The translations under genes and the position numbers were made by a program. The notes under the pieces are model-generated. The model was given only the letters and a program-made list of their open reading frames with translations. It was not told the DNA's origin and did not search any database. From CAYQTO01 sp964420455 (lineage in GTDB: Bacteria > Sumerlaeota > Sumerlaeia > SLMS01), in contig CAYQTO010000008.1 of assembly GCA_964420455.1 (NCBI GenBank), positions 1-50,399 on the forward strand: 50,399 nt of DNA. Reading direction: 5' to 3'. This document shows positions 15,906 through 24,379 of this stretch, one piece after another. Every line of letters starts with the position of its first letter. The stretch's first letter is position 1.

Positions 15906-17486
15906 ATGCTGGACCCGGCAATCCTCGGAGCGTTGATCGGCCTTTTGGTCGGCGCTGTTGGTGGGTTGTTGGCCGGTTATCGGTGGCGCGGTGTTCAAAG
16001 CAGCAAGGTCGAATTGGAGGTCAAGGAGGAGCGGCTGAAGATCGAGTCGCTCCGGACGGAGGCGGAGAAAAAGGCGCTGGAAATCGTCCAGCGCGCCGAA
16101 GAGGAGGCGAAGGAGCGGGCGGAGGATCGCCGGCAGAAGCTGGAAAGCGAGCTTTCCAAGCGCCGCAGCGAGATCGACCGGACGGAATCGCGTCTCAAGA
16201 AGCGCGAAAGCCAGTTGGACCGCCGGGACGATGCGCTGCTCAACCGTGAGGAGGCCCTCGCCAGCAGGGAGCAGCAGATCGAGGAGAAGCTCGTTCAGGT
16301 CAGCGACAAGCTCGAGCAGGCAGAGAAGTCCCGCCAGGAGGTCATTCGCCGGGCGGAAGAGGTGGCCCAGCTTTCCGCGGAGGAAGCCAAGAAGATCCTC
16401 CTCCAGGAGCTGGAAAAGGATGTCCGCCAGGACGCCGCCGCCCTCGTCCGCAACATCGAGGCGGAGACCAAGCAAATCGCCGACAAGAAGGCCCGGCAGA
16501 TCATCACCCTCGCCATGCAGAAGGTCGCCTCGGACCACGTGTCGGAGACGACGGTGTCGGTGATCAACCTGCCGAGCGACGAGATGAAGGGCCGGATCAT
16601 CGGGCGCGAGGGCAGAAACATCCGCGCCCTCGAGCAGGCCACCGGCGTCAACATCATCGTCGACGATACGCCCGAGGCGATCGTGCTTTCCTGCTTCGAT
16701 CCGATGCGGCGAGAGATCGCCCGCTTGGTCATCGACAAGCTGATCTCCGACGGGCGCATCCATCCCTCGCGCATCGAGGAAATCGTCGCCAAGGTGGAGA
16801 AGCAGGTCCTCGATTCCGCCCGAGAGGCCGGCGAGGCCGCCTGCCTCGAGCTCCAGATCTACGACATCCATCCCGAACTGGTGAAGCTCATGGGTCGGCT
16901 CAAGTACCGGACCAGCTACGGCCAGAACATCCTCCAGCACTCCATCGAGGTCTCACGGATCGGCGAGGTGATGGCCAGCGAGCTGGGGCTGGATGCCGCC
17001 CTGGCCAAGCGTGCCACCTTCCTCCACGACATCGGAAAGGCCGTATCCTACGAGATGGAGGGCCCTCACGCGATCATCGGTGCGCAGCTCGCCAAGAAGC
17101 ACCGCGAGCGCCCCGAGGTGGTCCACGCCATCGAGGCGCACCACTTCGAGGTGGAACCGCGGACGCTGACGGCGATGCTGGTGATTACCGCCGATGCAAT
17201 CAGTGCCAGCCGGCCCGGCGCCCGCCGCGAGTCTCTCGAGTCCTACGTCAAGCGGCTCGAGCAGCTCGAGGGCATCTGCAACTCCTTCGATGGTGTCGAG
17301 AAGTCCTTCGCGGTGCAGGCCGGCCGCGAAGTCCGCATTATCGTCCAGCCCGAAAAGCTCGACGAGGCCGCCTGCTCCCTCCTCGCCCGCGACGTCACCA
17401 AAAAGATCGAGTCGGAAGTCCAGTATCCCGGCCAGATCCGCGTGACCGTCCTGCGCGAGACCCGGGCGACCGAGTACGCCCGCTGA
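15906..17486 (+). CDS. rny: ribonuclease Y
   Basis: A 526-residue membrane-anchored endoribonuclease that starts mRNA decay. Order of parts: an N-terminal membrane helix (ILGALIGLLVGAVGGLLAGY); a long coiled coil rich in Glu, Lys and Arg to about residue 215; a KH RNA-binding domain with GRIIGREGRNIR; an HD phosphohydrolase domain with FLHDIGKAV; and the family C-terminus GQIRVTVLRETRATEYAR. Length matches standard RNase Y (about 520). AGGAGG lies ten bases before the ATG at 15906, so this start is preferred to the in-frame ATG at 15852. Upstream 275 bases hold no gene; a TTGACG at 15766 may belong to its promoter. Ends in a strong shared terminator. Confidence 0.98.
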   Translation: MLDPAILGALIGLLVGAVGGLLAGYRWRGVQSSKVELEVKEERLKIESLRTEAEKKALEIVQRAEEEAKERAEDRRQKLESELSKRRSEIDRTESRLKKRESQLDRRDDALLNREEALASREQQIEEKLVQVSDKLEQAEKSRQEVIRRAEEVAQLSAEEAKKILLQELEKDVRQDAAALVRNIEAETKQIADKKARQIITLAMQKVASDHVSETTVSVINLPSDEMKGRIIGREGRNIRALEQATGVNIIVDDTPEAIVLSCFDPMRREIARLVIDKLISDGRIHPSRIEEIVAKVEKQVLDSAREAGEAACLELQIYDIHPELVKLMGRLKYRTSYGQNILQHSIEVSRIGEVMASELGLDAALAKRATFLHDIGKAVSYEMEGPHAIIGAQLAKKHRERPEVVHAIEAHHFEVEPRTLTAMLVITADAISASRPGARRESLESYVKRLEQLEGICNSFDGVEKSFAVQAGREVRIIVQPEKLDEAACSLLARDVTKKIESEVQYPGQIRVTVLRETRATEYAR

Positions 17487-17547
17487 CGTTGGACCCTTGC
17501 TGCGTTGGACACCCGCCGCTCGACCCGGCGGACAATCCGTGAAAGCA

Positions 17548-17592
17548 ACAAATCCCCCGGCATGGCGCCGGGGGATTTGTCTTTCTGTTTCC
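17548..17592. terminator. strong bidirectional terminator between rny and the NifU-like gene
   Basis: A 14-bp perfect stem (ACAAATCCCCCGGC / GCCGGGGGATTTGT, 17548-17561 and 17567-17580) with a five-base loop. It has T-rich sequence on the + side (CTTTCTGTTT) and its own A/T ends supply T residues on the minus side. It lies between two convergent genes. Confidence 0.93.
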
Positions 17593-17606
17593 GGAAGTGG
17601 GAAAGG

Positions 17607-17843
17607 TCAGACCATCTCGACTGCGCTGATCTCCGGCAACTCCTCGGTGATGCGCCGCTCGATGCCCATCTTCAGCGTCATCAGCGAGCTGGCGCAGCCA
17701 ACGCATGCACCGTGCAGTTCGATGTAGAGGACGCCATCCTCAATCCGGTTGAAGGCCACGTCGCCCCCATCCGCCTGAAGGTAAGGACGAAGCTGCTCGA
17801 GGATTTCCTTCGCGCGTTCTTCGGTCTCGTTGGAAACGGCCAT
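17607..17843 (-). CDS. NifU-like iron-sulfur scaffold protein (Nfu domain)
   Basis: A 78-residue stand-alone NifU C-terminal (Nfu) domain. The cluster-binding motif is C47-V-G-C50 in HGACVGCASS, preceded by RPYLQADGGDVAF and followed by TLKMGIERRITEELPEI, the standard pattern. Such proteins carry Fe-S clusters to target apoproteins in the cytoplasm. AAGGAG precedes the ATG at 17843 at good spacing; the longer frame from 17888 is not needed. It follows the GH3 gene by 80 bases on the same strand but no functional link is apparent. Confidence 0.95.
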   Translation of the reverse strand: MAVSNETEERAKEILEQLRPYLQADGGDVAFNRIEDGVLYIELHGACVGCASSLMTLKMGIERRITEELPEISAVEMV

Positions 17844-17923
17844 TTGGTGATCTCCTTGAATTCGTCTGATTGTTCCGAATGTGGGCAAGCTTCAGGCCAA
17901 CACAAAGCGGAGGAGGTTTGCCC

Positions 17924-20086
17924 CTAGGGGGCGAGTACGAGGGCACCCGACGCATCGTCGTGAACAACTGTGATTTGTGTGGTTACCCACGAACCGGTGC
18001 CGGGCGTGCCGGTGGCGAGTTCCACGCGCCCGCTCTCGACCACCCGCTCGCCCGAATCCGTCACCCGCGAAACGTCCCTCGGGCCAAGGACAAAGCGGAC
18101 CTCTCGGGATTCGCCCGGCGCCAGCGCCACCGTCTCCAGCCCGCGAAGATCCCGCAGCGGCGTTGCTGGCCCGCCGTCCAGCAGCCGCACGTACAATTGG
18201 ACCTTCTCGCGCACCGGCCGCGCGCCTGTGTTGGCCACCTCCACGCGCACGCCGATCTCCCCGCCTGCCCGCATCTCCCCCCCCTCCGCCACCACCGACC
18301 GGTACTCCACCGTCGTATAGCCAAGCCCGTAGCCAAACGGATACAGGGGTTCCCCGCGAAAGAAGCGGTACGTGCGGTTGTCCATCGCGTAGTCCTCGAA
18401 CGGCGGCAGGTCGCGGACCGAGCGGTAGAAGGTCACCGGCAGGCGCCCCTCCGGCTCCGCGTCGCCAAACAGGATATCGGCGATGGCGTTACCGCCCTCC
18501 TCGCCCGGATACCAGGCATGGAGCAGCGCGGCGGCGTGCTCGTCGGCCCAGGTGACGGACAGGGCGCTGCCGCTGAAGAGTACGACGACGGTGGGGGTGC
18601 CGGTGGCGACGACCCGTTCGAGCAGCGCCTGCTGGAGGCCGGGGAGATCGAGATGAAGGCGGTCGCCCGCGGCGTCGGCGTTGGAGGCATCACCCTGCTC
18701 GCCCTCGAGGTCCGCCGTCAGCCCAAGGGCCACGATCGCGACATCGGCCTCCGCCGCCCGCGCCTCCGCCTCGGCGAGGAACCGGCCCCGCTTGCCCAGC
18801 GCCGGGTTGTCCGCCTCCAGCAGCTCGCACCCCACCGCGTGGGTGACGGTGATGCCCGCCCGAGAGGCTGCGTCGCGGACGCCCTCGTAAAGGGTTACCG
18901 GACCCGCCGGCGTTCCATGGTAGTTCCCGAGGAGAACCCGCCGGTCGTCCGCCAGCGGCCCGATGACCGCGATCGAGCGCACCGCCTCGTCCAGCGGCAG
19001 GACCCCGCGATTGCGCAGGAGCACGATCGAGCGCCGCGCCGCCTCGCGTGCCAGCCGCCGGTGCGCGGGGCTCCCGACAACATCGAAGGGGATCGCCGCG
19101 AACGGCACGCGCTCCACCGGATCAAACATTCCCAGCCGGAACCGGGCCTCCAGCAGTCTATAAAGACAGATGTCTATATCAGCCTCGTCGAGGAGCCCGA
19201 GGTCAATCGCCTCGCCCAACGCGTGGTAGGTGCAGCCACAGTTCAGGTCGCAGCCCATCCTCACCGCAAGCGCCGCCGATTCCGCCCGTGTCTTCGTCAC
19301 CTTGTGATGCTCGTGAAAGTCCTGCACCGCCCAGCAGTCCGACACGACGTAGCCGGAGAAGCCCCACTCCCGCCGGAGGATCTCCACCAGCAGCCGGCGG
19401 CTCCCGCAGCACGGCTCGCCATTCGTCCGGTTGTAGGCTCCCATGACCGACCACGCCTTACCCACCATGACCACCTCCCGGAAGTGCGGCAGGTAGGACT
19501 CGCGGAGGTCCTTCTCGGAGACCACCGCGTCGAAGGAGTGGCGCTGCTCCTCGGGCCCGCTGTGAACGGCGAAGTGCTTCGGCGTCGCGACGAGCTTGAG
19601 ATAGACCGGGTCGTCGCCCTGCAGGCCGGCGATGAACGCACATCCGAGGCGCCCGGACAGCCAGGGGCATTCGCCGTAGGTCTCCTGCCCGCGGCCCCAT
19701 CGCGGATCGCGGAAGAGATTGATGTTGGGCGTCCAATAGGTCAGCCCCTTGTAAATGCCGCGGTCGCCCCGGCGGGCCGCCTCGTGGTGCTTGGCGCGGG
19801 CCTCGTCGGAAATCGTATCGGCGACGGTGCGGAGAAACCCCGGGTCGAAGGTCGCGGCGAGGCCGATCGCCTGGGGGAAGACGGTGGCCCCACCAGCCCG
19901 GCTGACCCCGTGGAGACATTCATTCCACCAGTTGTAGGCAGGCACCCCGAGGCGCTCGATCGCCGGCGCGTCATGGAGCAACTGGGCGATCTTCTCCTCG
20001 CGGGTCATCCGCTCGGCGAGGTCGCGCACGCGCTCCTCGACGGGCAGGTCCGGATTCCAAAACGGCAGGTCTGTGGGGGCGTCCAT
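17924..20086 (-). CDS. glycoside hydrolase family 3 (beta-glucosidase/beta-xylosidase type)
   Basis: A 720-residue GH3 enzyme. The N-terminal barrel begins FWNPDLPVEERVRDLAERMT and contains YNWWNECLHGVSR, FRDPRWGRGQETYGE and KHFAVHSGPEEQRHSFDAVV. The catalytic nucleophile is D250 in GYVVSDCWAV. The second (alpha/beta) domain has IAVIGPLADD and VVVLFSGSALSVTW, and the C-terminus is the fibronectin III-like domain (VEVANTGARPVREKVQLYV...). Architecture and motifs resemble xylan 1,4-beta-xylosidases. No signal peptide, so probably cytoplasmic, acting on imported oligosaccharides. GGGAGGGAG lies just upstream of the ATG. Two copies of the dispersed GTCTATA motif lie within it (19156-19179) and force ATA and AGA codons. 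The + strand frame opposite it is a shadow. Confidence 0.95.
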   Translation of the reverse strand: MDAPTDLPFWNPDLPVEERVRDLAERMTREEKIAQLLHDAPAIERLGVPAYNWWNECLHGVSRAGGATVFPQAIGLAATFDPGFLRTVADTISDEARAKHHEAARRGDRGIYKGLTYWTPNINLFRDPRWGRGQETYGECPWLSGRLGCAFIAGLQGDDPVYLKLVATPKHFAVHSGPEEQRHSFDAVVSEKDLRESYLPHFREVVMVGKAWSVMGAYNRTNGEPCCGSRRLLVEILRREWGFSGYVVSDCWAVQDFHEHHKVTKTRAESAALAVRMGCDLNCGCTYHALGEAIDLGLLDEADIDICLYRLLEARFRLGMFDPVERVPFAAIPFDVVGSPAHRRLAREAARRSIVLLRNRGVLPLDEAVRSIAVIGPLADDRRVLLGNYHGTPAGPVTLYEGVRDAASRAGITVTHAVGCELLEADNPALGKRGRFLAEAEARAAEADVAIVALGLTADLEGEQGDASNADAAGDRLHLDLPGLQQALLERVVATGTPTVVVLFSGSALSVTWADEHAAALLHAWYPGEEGGNAIADILFGDAEPEGRLPVTFYRSVRDLPPFEDYAMDNRTYRFFRGEPLYPFGYGLGYTTVEYRSVVAEGGEMRAGGEIGVRVEVANTGARPVREKVQLYVRLLDGGPATPLRDLRGLETVALAPGESREVRFVLGPRDVSRVTDSGERVVESGRVELATGTPGTGSWVTTQITVVHDDASGALVLAP
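19156..19179 (+). repeat. two copies of the dispersed GTCTATAC-family motif
   Basis: GTCTATAA (19156-19163) and GTCTATAT (19172-19179) lie 16 bases apart inside the GH3 gene. They belong to a family dispersed over the window. Exact GTCTATAC or its complement starts at 1247, 2157, 3110, 11539, 21272, 28079, 29006, 32228, 33932, 34397, 42269, 42909, 43491 and 45857. GTCTATAT or its complement starts at 6237, 25832 and 35387. The palindromic relative GTATATAC starts at 58, 39764 and 45131. All but the copy at 58 are inside coding regions. See findings. Confidence 0.75.
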
Positions 20087-20180
20087 GGGCTCCCTCCCCT
20101 CGCATGAAGATAACAGCGAGGCCCAGAAAAGGCACCCATTGGGGCGGGGGGCAATGGCGAGTGACTGGAGGTGAATAATC

Positions 20181-20256
20181 TGGAGCTGCTGAGCGGGTTC
20201 GAACCGCTGACCTCGTCCTTACCAAGGACGTGCTCTACCTACTGAGCTACAGCAGC
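20181..20256 (-). tRNA. tRNA-Thr (anticodon GGT)
   Basis: On the minus strand a full cloverleaf is visible. The acceptor stem GCTGCTG pairs with CAGCAGC. The D arm is TAGCTCAGTAGGTAGAGC. The anticodon stem CGTCC/GGACG encloses loop TTGGTAA (anticodon GGT, reading ACC). The T arm is GCGGTTCGAACCCGC, and CCA is encoded at 20181-20183. No adjoining tRNA is present. Confidence 0.97.
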
Positions 20257-20322
20257 CCCGCTGCAGAGAGCGGAAGTGGGCCGGATAATCGCCGCGTGTG
20301 CAATGGAAAAACGTGGGCTGGG

Positions 20323-21477
20323 TCAGCTGCCGTCGAGCTGGCGATAAAGCCGTTCGTAGCGGCGGATCATGGTTCGCCGTGCGAAGCGATGGCGGGCGCG
20401 GCGGGCGCGTTCCTTCCGGGCGACGGCCGGTTCCGGGAGCGAGGCAAGGATCGCCTCGAGGACATCGGTCCATTCGATGGCGGGATGAATCCAGCCATCG
20501 GCGGGGGAGCGGACGACCTCGCGGTGGGCGCCGGAGGGAGTCGTAAGGACAGGGGTGCCCATGACGAGGGCTTCGGCGTTGCTGAGGCCGAAGGCGGGGC
20601 GTGCCTCGTCGGCGTTGAGGAAGAGGTCGGCGGAGGCGAGAAGCGCGGGGAGGTCTGCCTGGGACACGCGGCCGGGGAGGCGGACGCGCTCGCGCCAGCG
20701 GGGCGCGAGCCGGTTGCGGCGCGCCTCCAGGGCGGCCCGCTGGGGACCGTCGCCGCCGATCGTCAGAAAGGCGTTTCCCGGGGCCGAGCAGATGAAGGCA
20801 TCGAGGATGGCGAGGGGGTTCTTTGCCTTCTCGAGCCGGCCGAGGGCGACGAGGTGGAGGGCGCCTTCGTGAATCCCGAGCATCCGCCGGGCATCCTGCG
20901 GTTGGAGAAACGGGTAGCGGTCGAGGTCGAAGCCCAGTGGGACGACGGCGGGGCGGGCGCGGAGGTGGAGGGCCTCGCGGCGGAGGGCGCGCGCCGAGAA
21001 TCGCGAATCGACCGCAAGGTGGCGTGCCCGCGCGAGAAAGACATGCCAGGCGGGGCTGAAGGCGTGCCGGCGCAGGCGTTTCGGATCCCAGGGGGGGGTC
21101 GCGGGGAGTTCGGTCCAGAGCGTTCCGTGAATCGTGGTCAGGACCGGGGCAATCCTGCCGAGAAAGAACTCGGCGGGGATGCCGGCGAATCCCTGCGCAT
21201 GGACGACCTGGGGGCGGAAACGGCGGACAGCCGCGGGGGCGCGGCGGACGAAGTCCAGAAGGAACCGGCGCGTATAGACGGCCGGCTGGTCGCCGAGTTC
21301 AAGCACGTCGGCACTGGCGGGGAGTGGAGCCAGGGCGGGTTCCCGCGGCAGCGGGGTGGTCACGACGAGAACCTCGTGGCCGGCGTCGATCAGCCCCGCT
21401 ACAAGGTCGTGGGCATGCCCTTCCATGCCGCCGGGGCGGTGGTGGGGAAAGCTGCGACAGATGAAGGCGATCCGCAT
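20323..21477 (-). CDS. GT4-family glycosyltransferase
   Basis: A 384-residue GT-B glycosyltransferase of family 4. The N-terminal donor-facing region is MRIAFICRSFPHHRPGGMEGHA with the GG-x-E-loop typical of the family, then PQVVHAQGF. The C-terminal Rossmann domain has LHLVALGRLEKAKNPLAILDAF, FLTIGGDGPQRAALE and VRLPGRVSQADLPALLASADLFL. The EX7E motif is degenerate: PAFGLSNAEALVMGTPVL has Pro where the first Glu is expected, with a Glu three positions earlier. No membrane helix; likely a peripheral enzyme of lipid or surface glycan synthesis. It follows the anti-sigma gene by 42 bases on the same strand, so may be in that operon. Confidence 0.9.
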   Translation of the reverse strand: MRIAFICRSFPHHRPGGMEGHAHDLVAGLIDAGHEVLVVTTPLPREPALAPLPASADVLELGDQPAVYTRRFLLDFVRRAPAAVRRFRPQVVHAQGFAGIPAEFFLGRIAPVLTTIHGTLWTELPATPPWDPKRLRRHAFSPAWHVFLARARHLAVDSRFSARALRREALHLRARPAVVPLGFDLDRYPFLQPQDARRMLGIHEGALHLVALGRLEKAKNPLAILDAFICSAPGNAFLTIGGDGPQRAALEARRNRLAPRWRERVRLPGRVSQADLPALLASADLFLNADEARPAFGLSNAEALVMGTPVLTTPSGAHREVVRSPADGWIHPAIEWTDVLEAILASLPEPAVARKERARRARHRFARRTMIRRYERLYRQLDGS

Positions 21478-21519
21478 GTTGGGATTGCCAGCCGGTCCGG
21501 CGAGGCGGGCAACGCGGAA

Positions 21520-22932
21520 CTACTCGGGACCTTTGAGGCGCGAGGGGAGCACAAGCCGGAAGCCCGAGTCCTGGGCGATGAGCTCCGCGAGGTGCAGGTC
21601 CACCTGGTCGAGCGCGGCCCCGTTCATGGCGAGCAGTTGCTCGAGGGCGGCGTTGGCGGCCCGGGCATCGCCGAAGTGGAAGACAACGAAGCCATGGTTG
21701 GGCGGGAGCTTGTCGGTTGGGGTGGATCCGGCGGCCAGGGCGGCGGCCTCCTCGGGCCCGAGAACGCGGGCGGTGGTCACCTCGCGGCGGGCGGCGGAGA
21801 TGGATTCCTTACGGGCCTCCTCGATCGCGGCGGCCACGATGGGGTTCGGTGTCGCGCCGGGGCGAACGCGGCTCACGAGGGGTGCGAGGAGTGCCCTCCG
21901 GTCGCTCGTAAAGAACAGCAATCGGCCACCCCGCTCCTCCAGAAAGGCGATCAACTCGTCGTACGTCTTTAGTTCATCCGACGGAGCGGCCTTCACAGCC
22001 CACTCGGTCTCATTCATGGCGGAGAAGGCCGTGTCCATTTCCCCGGCCTGCGCGAGTTCCATCCTGCCGAGTGCCTCGGCCCGGTCCTCCCGCCGGTAAT
22101 TCAGGACCATCAGCCTGCGGCCAAGGGCAACAGCGGGCGCCTCCGAGGGAGGGGTGTCGTTCCGGTAGGTCGCGAGAAAGTCCACCTGCTGCGCCTCGCT
22201 GGCGAACTGGACAACGGCGTAGCGGCTGCCGTCGCTGGCCCCGGCGGGTTCGAACTCTGGTTCGGCCTCGGCAAAGGCCCAGGCGGACTGCCGCCAGGGG
22301 GTGTCGTAGAGCACGGCGGGTGGTGGAAAGGGAGCGGTCGGGTCGTCCTCCAGGAGGGCGTCGCTGGCGGCTGCGGCCATGCGGGACCGTGCCTCTGTCC
22401 GTGGCGGCGTGCTGGTGGGGGCGTCTGCCTGGGCCTGGGGCAGGTCAGGCGTTGCCGGTCGGTCCACGGTGGCGGGAGGGGGGCTGAAGGTTTGCTCGCG
22501 AGCAGGCGGGGCGCTTCGTTGGGTGGCGGGCGCCTCGTCCGCCGTCGCCATGGCGAGGTCATAGCCCGTGGCGTCACCGCCCCCGCTGATGGCCCCATCC
22601 GGGCCGGGTTTCCACTGGAGAAGCGTGACCCCCCCCAGCGCGACGAGGAGGAGGGCGGCGGCGGCCCAACCGACGGACCAATGCCCCGCGGAGGGGTGGC
22701 CGGGGGGGACGGCGGCCCGAGCGCGGGCGATGGCCTGGCGGGCGAGGGTTTCCGGTGCCCGGAGCCCGGCACCGGACCGGAGCAGGGCCACCAGCCGGCG
22801 CTCCGCGGCTGCCTCGCGGGCAAGTTCCGGATCCTTCTCGGCAAGCGCCGCCAGCTCGGACTGCTCGGCGGGGGTGATCTCGCCCTCGAACTCGCGATCG
22901 AGAAGTTCCTCGAATCGGGCGCGATCAGCCAT
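21520..22932 (-). CDS. anti-sigma factor-like membrane protein
   Basis: A 470-residue single-pass membrane protein encoded directly after the ECF sigma factor, with starts and stops overlapping by eight bases. The first 60 residues (FEELLDREFEGEITPAEQSELAALAEKDPELARE) form the short helical segment expected to bind sigma. No zinc-binding HxxxCxxC is present. One transmembrane helix spans about 86-106 (VGWAAAALLLVALGGVTLLQW). The outer part has a Pro/Thr/Ala-rich linker and then a folded domain of about 250 residues with no family I recognise (YDTPWRQSAWAFAEAEPEF, VVQFASEAQQVDFLATYRND, HGFVVFHFGDARAANAALEQLL). The outer domain is presumably the signal sensor. Called from context and layout. 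Confidence 0.8.
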   Translation of the reverse strand: MADRARFEELLDREFEGEITPAEQSELAALAEKDPELAREAAAERRLVALLRSGAGLRAPETLARQAIARARAAVPPGHPSAGHWSVGWAAAALLLVALGGVTLLQWKPGPDGAISGGGDATGYDLAMATADEAPATQRSAPPAREQTFSPPPATVDRPATPDLPQAQADAPTSTPPRTEARSRMAAAASDALLEDDPTAPFPPPAVLYDTPWRQSAWAFAEAEPEFEPAGASDGSRYAVVQFASEAQQVDFLATYRNDTPPSEAPAVALGRRLMVLNYRREDRAEALGRMELAQAGEMDTAFSAMNETEWAVKAAPSDELKTYDELIAFLEERGGRLLFFTSDRRALLAPLVSRVRPGATPNPIVAAAIEEARKESISAARREVTTARVLGPEEAAALAAGSTPTDKLPPNHGFVVFHFGDARAANAALEQLLAMNGAALDQVDLHLAELIAQDSGFRLVLPSRLKGPE

Positions 22933-23551
22933 CGCCGTCCTCCTCGAGGAGGTCGGCGGCGAGCTTGCGGAGTTCACGCCTTCCGCGGTTGATGCGCGAC
23001 TTCACCGTGCCGAGGGGGATGGCGAGGAGATCGGCGATTTCCTCGTAGGGGCGGTCCTCGACGTAGCGGAGATGGAGGACGGCGTGGAATTCCTCGGGGA
23101 GGAGGTGGAGGCGCTCGAAGAGAAGATGGAGGATCTGGCGGCCGGCGGCGAGGGCGCGGGGGGAGGGCTGGTTATCGGGCGCGTCGTAGGGACGGGGGGG
23201 CTCGTCGGTGTGGGCCTGACCGAGCGAATCGAGGGAGGTGAAGCGGCGGGAGCGGCGCCCCTCGGCGACATTGCGGTTCTTGGAAAAGTTCACGGTCATG
23301 CGATAGAGCCAGGTTGAGAAGCGGCTTTCCCCGCGGAACTGGGCGAGGTGGCGATAGGCGCTGATCAGGACATCCTGCGCGATTTCCCGGGCGGCTTCCT
23401 CGTCGCCTCCCGAGAGCGAGAGAGCGGTGCGAAAGACCCGGTCCTGGTGCGCAGCCAGGAGGGTTTCCACGGCGGCCTCGTCCCCGGCCTGGGCTCGGCC
23501 AATCAGTTCGGCTTCGTTTGCCAGATCGCCGGACGACGTGTTTTCTGACAT
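22925..23551 (-). CDS. ECF-type RNA polymerase sigma factor
   Basis: A 208-residue group 4 sigma factor. Region 2 spans LLAAHQDRVFRTALSLSGGDE...QDVLISAYRHLAQFRGE and SRFSTWLYRMTVNFSKNR. The variable linker carries a Pro-rich stretch (EPPRPYDAPDNQPSP). Region 4 has LPEEFHAVLHLRYVEDRPYEEIADLL and the helix-turn-helix IPLGTVKSRINRGRREL. The ATG at 23551 (MSENTSSGDLANEAELIGRA) gives a normal ECF length; the frame stays open upstream but through sequence unlike the family. It is divergent from yqeK and overlaps the anti-sigma gene, so the pair is translationally coupled. Target promoters cannot be read from this window. Confidence 0.95.
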   Translation of the reverse strand: MSENTSSGDLANEAELIGRAQAGDEAAVETLLAAHQDRVFRTALSLSGGDEEAAREIAQDVLISAYRHLAQFRGESRFSTWLYRMTVNFSKNRNVAEGRRSRRFTSLDSLGQAHTDEPPRPYDAPDNQPSPRALAAGRQILHLLFERLHLLPEEFHAVLHLRYVEDRPYEEIADLLAIPLGTVKSRINRGRRELRKLAADLLEEDGDG

Positions 23552-23578
23552 TGGCGGGGAGAATCCAGTTCCCGAAGG

Positions 23579-24379
23579 ATGGCCTGTATCGCGCACGGCC
23601 GGCTTGGTGCCGGAAAGGGAAAACCGGGAGGACCTCATCGGATTGTATGGCATTCCCGCGAGTTTTCCCCAGCTTCCCGAATTCCCACTTGCATTCGTGC
23701 GGGGGGGCGGACACGGTCCGTACAACTCCGGAAGTTTGAGAGCCCAGCCATTTTCACTTCCGTCTCCCGTCTCTCGGAACAACTTCGCCAGCGGCTCGCC
23801 GCGAGTCACTCCCCCCAGCGTCTGCACCACATCTTCGGCGTCGAAGGACTCTCGGTCCACTTGGCCACACGCTGGGACTTGGACCCCTCGCGGGCCATGT
23901 TGGCCGCCCTCCTTCACGACATTGTCAAAGGGACGCCGGACGAGGAGCAGCACCGCCTCATGATGGGGACCGACCTCTTTCCGCCATCGGACGAGGACCT
24001 TGAGCATCCCCAGGTCTGGCACGGCATGGCGGCAGTAACCGTCGCCCGCGAGGAGCTTGGGATCGAGGACGAGGAATTGCTGGAGGCGGTGGCTTTTCAC
24101 ACGACCGGCAAGCCGGGGCTACGGCCCCTCGGACTGGTCCTGTATGTGGCGGACTTTCTGGAACCGAGCCGGAGTTACCCCGGGGTCCACGAGGCCCGGG
24201 CGGAACTCCTGGGCGAGCCAATGTATTCGGCCGCCCGTGGAGTCGCCGACCGCAAGCTCCGGGCGATTCAAGCCCAGGGTCACAGACCCCATAACCTGAC
24301 CCTTCAGATGCAGCAATGGCTCGAAGGGCTCGCCCCCGAACCGACCCACAACCTGAAAGGAGCCGAGGCTCAATCGTGA
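23579..24379 (+). CDS. yqeK: YqeK-type HD-domain phosphohydrolase, start uncertain
   Basis: HD-domain protein of the YqeK family (symmetrical Ap4A hydrolase). The family part begins around base 23760 (RLSEQLRQRLAASHSPQRLHHIFGVEGLSVHLA) and contains AALLHDIVKGT and FHTTGKPGLRPLGLVLYVADFLEPSR, the conserved second half. The only standard start giving a complete domain is the ATG at 23579, which would add about 60 low-complexity residues and leave 27 bases to the divergent sigma gene. No ATG, GTG or TTG lies in frame between them. The real start may be a non-standard codon, for example ATT near 23750. It is followed directly by rsfS (TGATG overlap), the usual nadD-yqeK-rsfS order, but nadD is missing here. 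Confidence 0.85.
   Translation: MACIAHGRLGAGKGKPGGPHRIVWHSREFSPASRIPTCIRAGGRTRSVQLRKFESPAIFTSVSRLSEQLRQRLAASHSPQRLHHIFGVEGLSVHLATRWDLDPSRAMLAALLHDIVKGTPDEEQHRLMMGTDLFPPSDEDLEHPQVWHGMAAVTVAREELGIEDEELLEAVAFHTTGKPGLRPLGLVLYVADFLEPSRSYPGVHEARAELLGEPMYSAARGVADRKLRAIQAQGHRPHNLTLQMQQWLEGLAPEPTHNLKGAEAQS

Noticed and set aside
17870..20107. 745-aa open frame on the + strand
   Set aside because: Antisense to the well-supported GH3 gene and running through its start; Arg/Pro/His-rich with no domain.
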